DNA of 64,000 nucleotides. Origin: Tatumella punctata (GTDB lineage: Bacteria > Pseudomonadota > Gammaproteobacteria > Enterobacterales > Enterobacteriaceae). A model generated the notes under the pieces. The model was not told the origin of the DNA, did not search any database, and worked only from the letters and a program-made list of their open reading frames with translations. The position numbers and the translations under genes were made by a program. The stretch covers positions 106,244 to 170,243 of the forward strand of contig NZ_BAAAFW010000012.1 in the NCBI RefSeq assembly GCF_039523735.1, read 5' to 3'. Below, in pieces: positions 35,329 to 45,700 of the stretch; the first letter of the stretch is position 1, and each line of letters starts with the position of its first letter.

Positions 35329-38184
35329 TTACAGCGCAGCGATGACTGCCTGCTGCTCGATAATTTTCACTCTGGCCTGTTGCAGATCACTCAGACGTTC
35401 ACGCTCTTTCTCTACCACAGCGGCAGGGGCACGGGCGACGAAGCCTTCGTTAGCCAGTTTAGTGTCGATTTTCTCAATTTCGAGATCCACTTTCGCCAGC
35501 TCTTTTGCCAGACGTTCCAGTTCGGCTTCTTTATTAACCAGTCCGGCCATCGGGATCAGTAACTCGGCACCCTCGACCAGCTTAGTCACAGAAACCGGGC
35601 CTTTATCATCGGCGGCCAGCAGTGTCAGGCTTTCCAGGCGTGCCAGACGTTGCAGGAAGGTCCGGTTCGCTTCCACACGGCGCAGTACTTCGGGGGTAGC
35701 GCCACGCAGCAGCAGATCCAGTGGTTTACTCAGGGCAATATTCATTTCAGCACGAATATTACGTACTGATACGATAGCCTGCTTAATCCATTCGATGTCT
35801 GCCTGTGCCTGCGCATCTTCCTTCGCCGCATCGTAGGCAGGGAATGGCTGCAGCATAATAGTGTCATCGCTGTTACCGGTCAGAACCTTCACCTGTTGCC
35901 AGATGGTTTCGGTAATAAACGGAATAATCGGATGCGCCAGGCGCAGTAACGCTTCCAGTACCGTCACCAGTGTATGACGGGTACCGCGCAGTTCTGCCTC
36001 ACTGCCACTGTTCATGACCGGTTTGGTCAGTTCCAGGTACCAGTCACAGAATTGGTTCCAGGTAAAGTCATACAGCAGACCGGCAGCGATATCGAAACGA
36101 TAACTATCCAGTGCTTCGCGGTATGCTTTAACCGTACGGTTAAACTCAGTCAGGATCCAGCGATCAGCCAGCGACAGAACTTTCTCACCACCATTAAATC
36201 CGCAATCCTGGTCTTCGGTGTTCATCAGTACAAAACGGCTGGCATTCCACAGCTTATTACAGAAATTGCGGTAGCCCTCCAGTCGCTTCATATCCCAGTT
36301 GATATCACGGCCGGTAGAAGCCAGTGCTGCCAGGGTAAAGCGCAGCGCATCGGTGCCGGAAGGTTCAATACCATTCGGGAACTGCTTCTCGGTACGCTTA
36401 CGGATTTTTTCTGCCAGCTGCGGCTGCATCATATTGCCGGTACGTTTTTCCAGCAAATCCGGCAGTGAAATACCGTCCACCATATCCAGCGGATCGATCA
36501 CGTTACCTTTTGACTTGGACATTTTCTGTCCTTCATCGTCACGGATCAGGCCGGTCATATAGACGGTTTTGAAAGGAACCTGTGGCTTACCATTTTCGTC
36601 TTTCATAAAGTGCATGGTCAGCATGATCATGCGGGCAATCCAGAAGAAAATAATATCAAAGCCACTGACCACCACACTGGTCGGATGGAAAGTGCGCAGA
36701 GCCTCGGTATTCTCCGGCCAGCCAAGGGTAGAGAAAGTCCACAAACCGGAAGAGAACCAGGTATCCAGTACGTCTTCGTCCTGACGCAGCGCGACATCAT
36801 CTGCCAGATTATTGTCGGCACGGACTTCGGCTTCATTACGGCCGACAAAAACGTTACCGTTATCATCGTACCAGGCCGGAATACGGTGACCCCACCATAG
36901 CTGGCGGGAGATACACCAGTCCTGGATATCACGCATCCATGAGAAATACATATTCTCGTACTGTTTAGGGACGAACTGAATATCACCGTTCTCGACGGCT
37001 TCAACGGCAACTTTCGCCAGTGGTGCAGTACGCACATACCACTGGTCGGTCAGCATAGGTTCAATCACCACGCCACCACGATCGCCGTAAGGTACGGTCA
37101 GATCATGAGGCTTAATTTCTTCCAGTAAACCGGCCGCATCGACGGCAGAAACGATGGCTTTACGGGCCGCAAAACGCTCCAGCCCGGCAAACTCAGCAGG
37201 GATCGCGGCATCGTAAACGCTACTTTCTTCACCGTTAGTATCATAAACCTGAGCCAGCTGACGAATATCGCCATCAAAGGTCAGAATATTGATCATCGGC
37301 AGCTTATGGCGACGTCCGACGTCATAGTCATTAAAGTCATGGGCAGGTGTGATCTTCACACAACCGGTGCCTTTTTCCATATCGGCATGTTCGTCACCGA
37401 CGATCGGGATCCGGCGGTTAACCAGTGGCAGTATCAGTTCTTTACCGATCAGATCTTTATAACGCGGATCTTCCGGATTAACAGCAACGCCCGTATCCCC
37501 CAGCAGAGTTTCCGGACGGGTTGTGGCGACCACCAGGTAATCTTTGCCTTCGGCAGTTTTCGCGCCATCCGCCAGCGGATAACGGATATGCCACATAGAG
37601 CCTTTCGACTCACGGTTTTCAACTTCCAGATCGGAAATAGCGGTGCGCAGTTTCGGATCCCAATTCACCAGCCGTTTACCACGGTAGATCAGATTTTCTT
37701 TGTGCAGACGGATAAACACTTCTTTAACCGCATTGGATAACCCTTCGTCCATGGTGAAACGCTCACGTTCCCAGTCCACAGAGTTACCCAGACGACGCAT
37801 CTGGCGGGTGATAGTGCCCCCGGATTCGCCTTTCCATTCCCAGATTTTGTCGATAAACGCCTCGCGGCCGTAGTCCTGACGGGTTTTACCTTCTTCCGCA
37901 GCGATTTTACGTTCAACCACCATCTGGGTAGCGATACCCGCATGGTCAGTCCCTGCCTGCCACAGGGTATTTTTCCCCTGCATACGCTGGTAACGGATCA
38001 TGGTATCCATAATTGTCTGCTGGAAAGCATGTCCCATGTGCAGACTGCCGGTCACATTTGGCGGCGGGATCATAATGCAATAGCTTTCCTGGCGGGTATC
38101 ACTATTGGGTTTGAAATAGCCTTGCTTTTCCCAGTGCTCGTAAAGCGGCTGTTCTATCTCTTGCGGATTATATGTTTTTTCCAT
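35329..38184 (-). CDS. valS: Valine--tRNA ligase
   Basis: A 951-residue class I aminoacyl-tRNA synthetase, the same length as E. coli ValRS. HIGH signature: PPPNVTGSLHMGHAF (about 41-55); KMSKS: KMSKSKGNVIDP (about 553-564). The editing (CP1) domain, anticodon-binding domain and C-terminal coiled coil (EAELERLAKELAKVDLEIEKIDTKL) are all present. Its start is 5 bp from the holC stop codon, as in other enterobacteria. Confidence 0.98.
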   Translation of the reverse strand: MEKTYNPQEIEQPLYEHWEKQGYFKPNSDTRQESYCIMIPPPNVTGSLHMGHAFQQTIMDTMIRYQRMQGKNTLWQAGTDHAGIATQMVVERKIAAEEGKTRQDYGREAFIDKIWEWKGESGGTITRQMRRLGNSVDWERERFTMDEGLSNAVKEVFIRLHKENLIYRGKRLVNWDPKLRTAISDLEVENRESKGSMWHIRYPLADGAKTAEGKDYLVVATTRPETLLGDTGVAVNPEDPRYKDLIGKELILPLVNRRIPIVGDEHADMEKGTGCVKITPAHDFNDYDVGRRHKLPMINILTFDGDIRQLAQVYDTNGEESSVYDAAIPAEFAGLERFAARKAIVSAVDAAGLLEEIKPHDLTVPYGDRGGVVIEPMLTDQWYVRTAPLAKVAVEAVENGDIQFVPKQYENMYFSWMRDIQDWCISRQLWWGHRIPAWYDDNGNVFVGRNEAEVRADNNLADDVALRQDEDVLDTWFSSGLWTFSTLGWPENTEALRTFHPTSVVVSGFDIIFFWIARMIMLTMHFMKDENGKPQVPFKTVYMTGLIRDDEGQKMSKSKGNVIDPLDMVDGISLPDLLEKRTGNMMQPQLAEKIRKRTEKQFPNGIEPSGTDALRFTLAALASTGRDINWDMKRLEGYRNFCNKLWNASRFVLMNTEDQDCGFNGGEKVLSLADRWILTEFNRTVKAYREALDSYRFDIAAGLLYDFTWNQFCDWYLELTKPVMNSGSEAELRGTRHTLVTVLEALLRLAHPIIPFITETIWQQVKVLTGNSDDTIMLQPFPAYDAAKEDAQAQADIEWIKQAIVSVRNIRAEMNIALSKPLDLLLRGATPEVLRRVEANRTFLQRLARLESLTLLAADDKGPVSVTKLVEGAELLIPMAGLVNKEAELERLAKELAKVDLEIEKIDTKLANEGFVARAPAAVVEKERERLSDLQQARVKIIEQQAVIAAL

Positions 38185-38189
38185 TTCTG

Positions 38190-38648
38190 CTATGTCGTTT
38201 TTGGCGCGGAGTGCGTTGCCGTATTCAATTGGAAACCGACGCTGCGATACGCTTTATAGCGGTCACGCGCCAGCTGCTTCAAAGATTCTTCATCAGGAAC
38301 GAAGTCTATCACTTCATGGAAAGCAGTAGCAAAATCTGCGAACCACGGCAGTAGGTTAATCAGCAAATCTCTGGAAGTACTGCCGCGTTTCTCCGGCCAG
38401 GCCAGTTCAACCGGCGCGCCATAACGCGGGCCTTCACCGGCCAGATTATGCGGAACAAATGCCTCTGCCGGACGTTGCCATAACGCCTCATCAAGGCGAA
38501 TAGCCTGTTGTTCGTTTTCGCAGGCGACCAGGATGCGTTTACCTTCACGCCAGCGGGCAGCAGCCAGCTCGCAGGCCAGTGCTTCTGCCGCAGACAGGGT
38601 ATCCTGTTGCAGATCGGGACCAGGAAGATAAAACGTGGCATTTTTCAT
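38190..38648 (-). CDS. holC: DNA polymerase III chi subunit
   Basis: A 152-residue chi subunit of the clamp loader, which contacts single-stranded DNA-binding protein and HolD. The family features MKNATFYLPG, ACELAAARWREGKRILVACENEQQAIRLDEALW and FVPHNLAGEGPRYGAPVELAWPE are evident. It lies between pepA and valS on the minus strand, the usual pepA-holC-valS order. Confidence 0.96.
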   Translation of the reverse strand: MKNATFYLPGPDLQQDTLSAAEALACELAAARWREGKRILVACENEQQAIRLDEALWQRPAEAFVPHNLAGEGPRYGAPVELAWPEKRGSTSRDLLINLLPWFADFATAFHEVIDFVPDEESLKQLARDRYKAYRSVGFQLNTATHSAPKTT

Positions 38649-38770
38649 GGGATTGCCTGTGTTTCATGAAGTAAAAAGAGTGACCGGAGTCACTCATAAA
38701 ATAAATGATGCCGCGACTGCAGATCAAAAACCGTACACCCTGGCGGGCCGGGTGTACAGCGGCAGGCGGT

Positions 38771-40282
38771 TTACTCGTCGTTACCCAGCCCGGCACGGTT
38801 CAGCAGGAACTGTGACAGCAGCGGAACCGGACGTCCGGTAGCACCTTTGGCTTTCCCTGAACGCCATGCGGTACCGGCAATATCCAGGTGAGCCCAGTTA
38901 TACTTACGTGTAAAGCGGGCCAGATAACATCCGGCAGTGATAGCTCCGCCGGGGCGTCCGCCGATATTGGCCATATCGGCAAAGTTTGATTCCAGCTGTT
39001 CCTGGTACTCATCAGCCATTGGTAAACGCCATGCACGGTCACCGGACTGCTCGGAAGCCCCAATCAGTTCATGGGCCAGCGGGTTATGGTTAGATAACAG
39101 TCCGCTGATATGGTGGCCGAGGGCAATCACACAGGCACCGGTCAGGGTGGCGACATCAATAACCACTTCCGGCTCGAAACGCTCGACGTAGGTCAGGGTA
39201 TCACACAGCACCAGGCGGCCTTCGGCATCGGTGTTCAGCACTTCGACGGTCTGACCAGACATGGTTGTCAGAACATCCCCCGGACGCATCGCCCGGCCGT
39301 CAGGCATATTTTCACACCCGGCCAGCACACCTACCACATTCAGCGGCAGTTTCAGCTCGGCGACCATACGCATCACACCATAGACTGTCGCGGCGCCACA
39401 CATATCGTACTTCATTTCGTCCATGCCTTCGCCGGGCTTCAGGGAAATCCCTCCGGCATCGAAAGTCAGACCTTTACCGACCAGTACAATCGGCCGGGCA
39501 TCCGCATCCGGATGACCTTTGTACTCAATCACTGACATCAGGGACTCGTTCTGCGAACCGGCACCGACCGCCAGATAAGCATTCATCCCCAGTTCTTTCA
39601 TCTGCTGCTCACCAATCACCCGGGTGGTGATATTCTGGCTGTAAGCGTCCGCTAACTGACGGGCCTGAGAAGCCAGATATGCCGGATTACAAATATTCGG
39701 TGGCATATTACCGAGGTCTTTAGCTGCTTTAACCCCGGCCGAAACGGCCAGACCATGCTGGATGGCACGTTCGCCACTGGTCAGCTCACGGCGGGTCGGC
39801 ACATTAAAGACCATTTTGCGTAACGGACGGCGTGGTTCAGCTTTATTACTTTTCAGCTGATCAAAGCAGTACAGAGATTCTTTCGCCGTTTCGACCGCCT
39901 GACGTACTTTCCAGTAATTGTTACGACTTTTAACATGTAACTCGGTCAGAAAACAGACGGCTTCCATTGAGCCAGTATCATTCAGGGTGTTAATGGTTTT
40001 CTGAATAATCTGCTTATACTGACGCTCGTCCAGTTCACGTTCTTTACCACAACCAATCAGCAGAATGCGCTCAGAGAGAATGTTCGGCACATGGTGCAGT
40101 AACAGGGTCTGGCCCACTTTTCCTTCCAGTTCGCCGCGGCGAAGCAGGGCACTGATATAGCCATCGCTGATCTTGTCGAGTTGCTCGGCAATCGGCGACA
40201 GACGACGAGGTTCAAATACGCCGACAACAATACAGGCACTGCGTTGTTTTTCCGGGCTACCGCTTTTTACACTGAACTCCAT
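38771..40282 (-). CDS. pepA: Leucyl aminopeptidase PepA
   Basis: A 503-residue M17 metallo-aminopeptidase, identical in length to E. coli PepA. Metal ligands and active site are in KGLTFDAGGISLKP, YDMCGAA and the signature NTDAEGRLVLCDTL. In E. coli the hexamer also binds DNA, as an accessory protein for Xer recombination at cer and a repressor of carAB. It is divergent from lptF. Confidence 0.98.
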   Translation of the reverse strand: MEFSVKSGSPEKQRSACIVVGVFEPRRLSPIAEQLDKISDGYISALLRRGELEGKVGQTLLLHHVPNILSERILLIGCGKERELDERQYKQIIQKTINTLNDTGSMEAVCFLTELHVKSRNNYWKVRQAVETAKESLYCFDQLKSNKAEPRRPLRKMVFNVPTRRELTSGERAIQHGLAVSAGVKAAKDLGNMPPNICNPAYLASQARQLADAYSQNITTRVIGEQQMKELGMNAYLAVGAGSQNESLMSVIEYKGHPDADARPIVLVGKGLTFDAGGISLKPGEGMDEMKYDMCGAATVYGVMRMVAELKLPLNVVGVLAGCENMPDGRAMRPGDVLTTMSGQTVEVLNTDAEGRLVLCDTLTYVERFEPEVVIDVATLTGACVIALGHHISGLLSNHNPLAHELIGASEQSGDRAWRLPMADEYQEQLESNFADMANIGGRPGGAITAGCYLARFTRKYNWAHLDIAGTAWRSGKAKGATGRPVPLLSQFLLNRAGLGNDE

Positions 40283-40548
40283 GTATTCTCCTGAATCTTA
40301 AAGACAACAGCGTTTGCTATCGCTAGAATGTATAACTCTTATTCTTATTATGAAACAGTTGTACCATGACAAACACCATATCGGCGTCATAATAAGTTAA
40401 GATTCTGAGGGCTGATACCTCAGTATCCTGAGAAGGTGGTCATACAATTTTAGCCACGATGGCAGCCATTGATGAATTAAAATGGCTAATAAGCGTTGAA
40501 ACTATCGACTTTCCTGCAAAAAGACAAGTTTTCACAGGCGTATTTAGC

Positions 40549-41649
40549 GTGATTATCATTAGATATCTGGTTCGGGAGACGCTTAAAAGTCAGTTCGCCA
40601 TTCTGTTTGTCCTGCTACTGATCTTCTTTTGTCAGAAGCTGGTCAGGATCCTCGGAGCGGCGGTAGACGGCGATATCCCGACAAATTTAGTTCTTACTCT
40701 TCTGGGATTAGGGGTGCCTGATATGGCGCAACTTATCCTGCCATTAAGCCTGTTTCTGGCGATCCTGATGACGCTGGGAAGGCTGTACACCGAAAGCGAA
40801 ATCACGGTCATGCATGCCTGTGGTCTGGGCAAAAGTGTGCTGGTGAAGGCGGCCTTGTTGCTGATGCTGCTGACGGCTGCTCTGGCGGCGATTAACGTCA
40901 CCTGGCTGGGGCCATGGTCGGCGCGCTACCAGGATCAGGTGACCCAGAACGCCAGAGCCAACCCGGGTGCAGCCGCGCTGGCAGCCGGACAATTCCGTAC
41001 TTCCGGTGACGGCAACTCAGTACTGTTTATCGAGAACGTGAAAGGCAACAAGTTCGGTAATGTTTTCCTGGCACAGCTGCGGCCCAAAGGAAATGCCCGT
41101 CCTTCGGTCGTGGTGGCGGACCAGGGCCATATGGAACAGCATGCTGACGGTTCCCAGACGGTGATCCTCGATAAAGGAACCCGCTTTGAAGGCACGGCGA
41201 TGCTGCGCGATTTCCGTATTACTGACTTCACCAAATATCAGGCGGTGATGGGCTATAAAGAGGCCACTCTGGATCCGAATGATACGGACCAGGCGACATT
41301 CAGTACCCTGTGGCATAACCCTTCACCGGCATTCCGTGCGGAGCTGCACTGGCGTTTGACTCTGGTATTCTCGGTACTGGTTATGGCGCTGATGGTGGTA
41401 CCACTGAGTGTGGTTAACCCGCGTCAGGGAAGGGTCTTATCGATGCTGCCGGCAATGTTGCTGTATCTGATTTTCTTCCTGGTACAGAGTTCATTCCGCT
41501 CAAATGCCGGTAAGGGCCGTCTTGATCCTGCCGTCTGGATGTGGTCAGTTAATCTCGGATATCTGTTGCTGGCGATTGTCCTGAACCTGTGGGATACCCT
41601 GCCGATGCGTCGATTCAGGGCCCGTTTCAGCCGCAGTGAGGTGGTCTGA
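40549..41649 (+). CDS. lptF: LPS export ABC permease LptF
   Basis: A 366-residue inner-membrane permease of the LptB2FG lipopolysaccharide extractor: six transmembrane helices and a periplasmic beta-jellyroll domain between TM3 and TM4. I place the start at GTG 40549 (VIIIRYLVRETLKSQ), which gives the E. coli length and N-terminus; the in-frame ATG at 40459 would add 30 hydrophilic residues unknown in the family. Its stop overlaps the lptG start (TGATG). Confidence 0.96.
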   Translation: MIIIRYLVRETLKSQFAILFVLLLIFFCQKLVRILGAAVDGDIPTNLVLTLLGLGVPDMAQLILPLSLFLAILMTLGRLYTESEITVMHACGLGKSVLVKAALLLMLLTAALAAINVTWLGPWSARYQDQVTQNARANPGAAALAAGQFRTSGDGNSVLFIENVKGNKFGNVFLAQLRPKGNARPSVVVADQGHMEQHADGSQTVILDKGTRFEGTAMLRDFRITDFTKYQAVMGYKEATLDPNDTDQATFSTLWHNPSPAFRAELHWRLTLVFSVLVMALMVVPLSVVNPRQGRVLSMLPAMLLYLIFFLVQSSFRSNAGKGRLDPAVWMWSVNLGYLLLAIVLNLWDTLPMRRFRARFSRSEVV

Positions 41650-42725
41650 TGTTTGGAGTACTGGACCGTTATATTGGTAAAACCATATTTAACACCATCA
41701 TGATGACTCTGTTCATGCTGGTGTCTCTGTCGGGCATTATCAAATTTGTTGAGCAGTTAAGAAAAACCGGCCAGGGCGCGTATACGGCGCTGGACGCCGG
41801 TTATTTTACCCTGTTAAGTGTGCCGTCAGACCTGGAACTGTTTTTTCCGATGGCCGCTTTACTGGGGGCCTTACTCGGACTGGGCAGCCTGGCACAGCGC
41901 AGCGAACTGGTGGTAATGCAGGCTTCCGGTTTCACCCGCCTGCAAATTGCTCTTTCAGTGATGAAAACAGCTATCCCGCTGGTATTACTGTCGATGGCGA
42001 TTGGCGAGTTTGTGGCACCACAGGGTGATCAGATGGCGCACAATTACCGCGCCCAGCAAATGCTCGGAGGTTCACTACTGTCGACTCAGGGCGGGTTGTG
42101 GGCTAAAGATGGTAATAACTTTATCTTTATTGAGCATATCCAGAGCGAAAATCAGCTGAAAGGCGTCAGTATTTACCGCTTTAATGATCAGCGCCGGCTG
42201 GAAGATGTCCGTTTCGCGGCGACGGCCGACTGGGATAGCGGACAACACCAGTGGAACCTGGTACAGGTGGATGAATCAGACCTGACTAACCCGCAGCAAA
42301 TTACCGGCTCTCAGACCGTGACCGGCGTCTGGAAAACCAGCCTGACCCCGGAAAAACTGAATGTTGTGGCGCTGGACCCGGATTCATTATCTATCCGCGG
42401 ACTGAATGATTACATCAGGTATCTGAAACAAAGCGGACAGAAAGCAGAGCGTTATCAGTTGAATATGTGGAGTAAAGCAGTACAGCCTCTTTCGGTGGCC
42501 GTAATGATGCTGATGGCATTATCGTTTATTTTTGGTCCGCTGCGCAGTGTCTCTATGGGAATGCGGGTGGTAACCGGTATCAGTTTTGGCTTCCTGTTCT
42601 ATGTACTGGATAAGATCTTTGGGCCACTCAGCCTGGTCTACGGGCTGCCTCCTTTCCTCGGCGCTATTTTACCGAGTGCCGCGTTCTTTATTATCAGCTT
42701 CTATTTACTGATTAAACGGCGCTAA
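41649..42725 (+). CDS. lptG: LPS export ABC permease LptG
   Basis: A 358-residue partner of LptF with the same architecture: FGVLDRYIGKTIF at the start, ELFFPMAALLGALLGLGSLAQRSELVVMQASGFTR for the coupling region, a periplasmic jellyroll, and FGPLRSVSMGMRVVTGISFGF near the end. It moves LPS to the LptC-LptA bridge. The start codon overlaps the lptF stop by one base, ensuring equal synthesis. Confidence 0.97.
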   Translation: MFGVLDRYIGKTIFNTIMMTLFMLVSLSGIIKFVEQLRKTGQGAYTALDAGYFTLLSVPSDLELFFPMAALLGALLGLGSLAQRSELVVMQASGFTRLQIALSVMKTAIPLVLLSMAIGEFVAPQGDQMAHNYRAQQMLGGSLLSTQGGLWAKDGNNFIFIEHIQSENQLKGVSIYRFNDQRRLEDVRFAATADWDSGQHQWNLVQVDESDLTNPQQITGSQTVTGVWKTSLTPEKLNVVALDPDSLSIRGLNDYIRYLKQSGQKAERYQLNMWSKAVQPLSVAVMMLMALSFIFGPLRSVSMGMRVVTGISFGFLFYVLDKIFGPLSLVYGLPPFLGAILPSAAFFIISFYLLIKRR

Positions 42726-42735
42726 AGGCTGCCTG

Positions 42736-42773
42736 AAAAAAGGGGTTCACTTGTGCGGTGAACCCCTTTTTTA
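42736..42773. terminator. Bidirectional terminator after lptG
   Basis: GGGGTTCAC (42742-42750) pairs perfectly with GTGAACCCC (42758-42766), flanked by A-rich and T-rich tracts. It ends lptFG and, from the other side, the autotransporter gene. Confidence 0.9.
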
Positions 42774-42783
42774 TGCCTGTTTC

Positions 42784-45700
42784 TCAGAAGCTCACTTCCA
42801 GACCGCTGAGGATATTCCAGTCATCAATACCTTCTTTTTGCAGCCGTGTCTGGTACTGCATACCGGTCGTCAGTGTCGTGTTCTCCGTCAGCCGTAATGC
42901 GGCCCTGGTTTTCAGCTGTACGCTGTCACCACCACGCCCGGCACTGAAACTGGAGGATGTCAGGCCGTCACTGATAATCGCCTGGCTGCCACCGCCCGGA
43001 CGATGAATTAACCGTAAATCGACTCCGGCAGTCAGATTTCCGAGATCCAGCCGGTAGCCCGCACCGGCACTGAAATCAGGGTTGCGCTGTATCCGGTAGC
43101 GGACCTGAGCCTGATCTTCATCGCTAAATGGCCGGATATTCAGATACTGCCAGCGTATCCCCAGTAGCGGGGTGATACTTTGTGTTGCTGACTGCCAGCG
43201 TTTACCGGCATCCAGTCCGGCGGTCCAGCTACCGGCTTTCGGGCTGGCAACACCACCGCGTAAACCGGTATGCACCGTACCACTGAAGCGCGTATACCCG
43301 GCGGGCATTTCCAGCCACCAGCCAGCTCTGTGTTGCCAGCGCAGCAGGCTGTTAATACTCAGGGTATCAAATGCTGTGCGGCTGTCTCCGTCAGCAGCAG
43401 AGGGTTTTACTGAAAGTGAGCCCTTACTCACTCCCGCGCCGACGGTGATTTGCTGCCATGGCGATACGGCCAGTTGCCAGCGACCGCCGAGCATCCAGCC
43501 ATTAGATTTACTGGTAAAATTATACCCGTAGCGGGCAAAGTCACCGGCCGTGTGGTAACGCTCCTCGCTATGGTAGCCATAAGCGAATATTGCCCGGTCC
43601 TGAACACGTACGCTATCGCTGAGCATCTCCTGTATGGCTGAACTGAAATTCCCCAGGGCTGACGGCAGTGAAATATAGGACGGCACCTGTGGTGTGGTTG
43701 CCGGACGAACCGGTTGCGGGTCTGGCTGTGGTGCAGGTTCCGGTACCGGTTGCGGGTCTGGCTGTGGTGCAGGTACCGGTACCGGTTGCGGGTCTGGCTG
43801 CGGTGCAGGTACCGGTACCGGTTGCGGGTCTGGCTGCGGCGCGGGTTCCGGTACCGGTTGCGGATCTGGCTGGGGCGCGGGTTCCGGTGCCACAGGTACT
43901 GTATTACCGTCACTGTTAAGCAGAATATTTTGCAGACGGTAATCCCAGTATTGATTACCTTCTCCGGTAAGTAAGCGTTCACCTGCGTCTGATTTTCCCG
44001 GGGCGAAGGCATATAAATCATATGCCCAGGCACCACGGGCCACATAACCACCCGCCAGCTTTACCCGCGTCTCATCAGAGGCCCCGCCGACCTGAACTAA
44101 TGAGATACCTTCGTTGCTGTCCGCATGGTTATTGCCATTCGTATCGGTATTTCGCCAGATCCCTTGTGAGTTAACACTTACCAGCAATGGTGAACCGGCA
44201 CGGCTATTCAGGTCACCCTCAATCAGCAAACGATCGGTAGTTGTGCCTCTAAAGCCTGAATTCAGGATCAACTGACCACCGTCAGGTATATCCAGACTGG
44301 CCATCTTCATAACCGCCCAGTCGTTTTCTGACTGTCGGTGCAGGCCGGGATAAAAGGTGACGTTCTTCCCTCCGGAAACTGCCCCGAGGCGGCCCGGGCC
44401 GGAGAGTGTTGTCTCTGCAAACATATTCAGCGGGCCGCTGACCACGGAGCGGACTTCCAGCTCACCTTCGCGGACACGGATCCCGCCCTTATTGCTGCTG
44501 TCACCGGTTAACGTCAGCCGTCCGGTACCGGTTTTTTCCAGCGTTCCCTCGCCGGTGATCTGCGCATCAATTTGTGCGGACAACTCGCCGAGAGTACTGA
44601 CCCGCGGGCTGATATCGGCAATCAGTTGCGAACGGTCAGTCTCCAGCAGCACGCTGCCCTGCAGGGTACTGCGGGCCTGCATTATCAGCCCGGCGTTATC
44701 TGACAGGAGGGTTGTTGCATTAAGGGTGGCATGCTCTGCCACCGTCAGGCGACTGTCTGTCGCGACTCTGGCTGTTTCTGCAGTATACGTCTGCGGCTGC
44801 CAGTCATCGCTGTACAGCACATTACCGGCATGGAGTTCCTGCTGCCCGGCCAGTTGCAGGTGACCGCTGCTCACCGCCAGTTCCGCCAGGCTGGCACCGC
44901 CACTCAGTCGCCCGTCTGACAGGCTGGTCAGATTCAGCTTCCCGCTGGCCTGCGGGCTGCCGAGACTGCCGGAAAACTGATAATCCGCCCCATACAGTGT
45001 CACCTCAGAGGCCTGCAGAGCATTATTATTCAGTAAGCGTGCCCCGTTATCATTATGTTTTATTTCACTAAAGGCTAATGACTGGCCATTTAAATCCAGG
45101 TTGCCGCCCCGGTAGCCAAACTGAATATTGTCACTGCTGACCTGATCAGCACTGTTCAGCACAACTGTCGGGCGTCCGCTGACCAGCGTCACCGCGGAAA
45201 AGGCCTGTATTTTACCGTTACTGTCCGGCTGCTGGTCGAGGATCACCACTCCGTCACCGGTGTTCAGCGCACCGGGGTTTGCTCCCTGCCCGTGAACCCA
45301 CAGGGTACCGGCACCGATTTTATGCAGCACATCGCCGGCCTGACCGTTAACCTGCCAGTCCACCGTATAATTCTCATCGACTTCGATACCGCCACCCACC
45401 CAGCGGGCATCTTCACCGGGCCCGGAAACGACCTGATAATTATTGGAAAACTGTAATTTTGCGGCACCGTGGTTAACGGACTGCTGCAATATAATAGTGC
45501 CGCCTTCCCCGTTAAATTGCAGGTCTTTACTGGCATCCAGTTGTTCATTCGTTGCCAGTGCCGGAATCAGGGTGTCGGTACCATGCCATTGCCACTGAGT
45601 ATCAGCCTGGCGAATGCTGTCCGCTGACCAGAGAATATCCCCCGCAGAGCGGCGGTCAGTGACGGCCGGGTCGGTATTCTCCTGTTGTACGGCAGCGAGA

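Noticed and set aside
43694..43974. Plus-strand frames rich in Gly/Cys or Val/Ala over the autotransporter linker
   Set aside because: They arise from the other frames of the Pro-rich tandem repeat and have no start signals.
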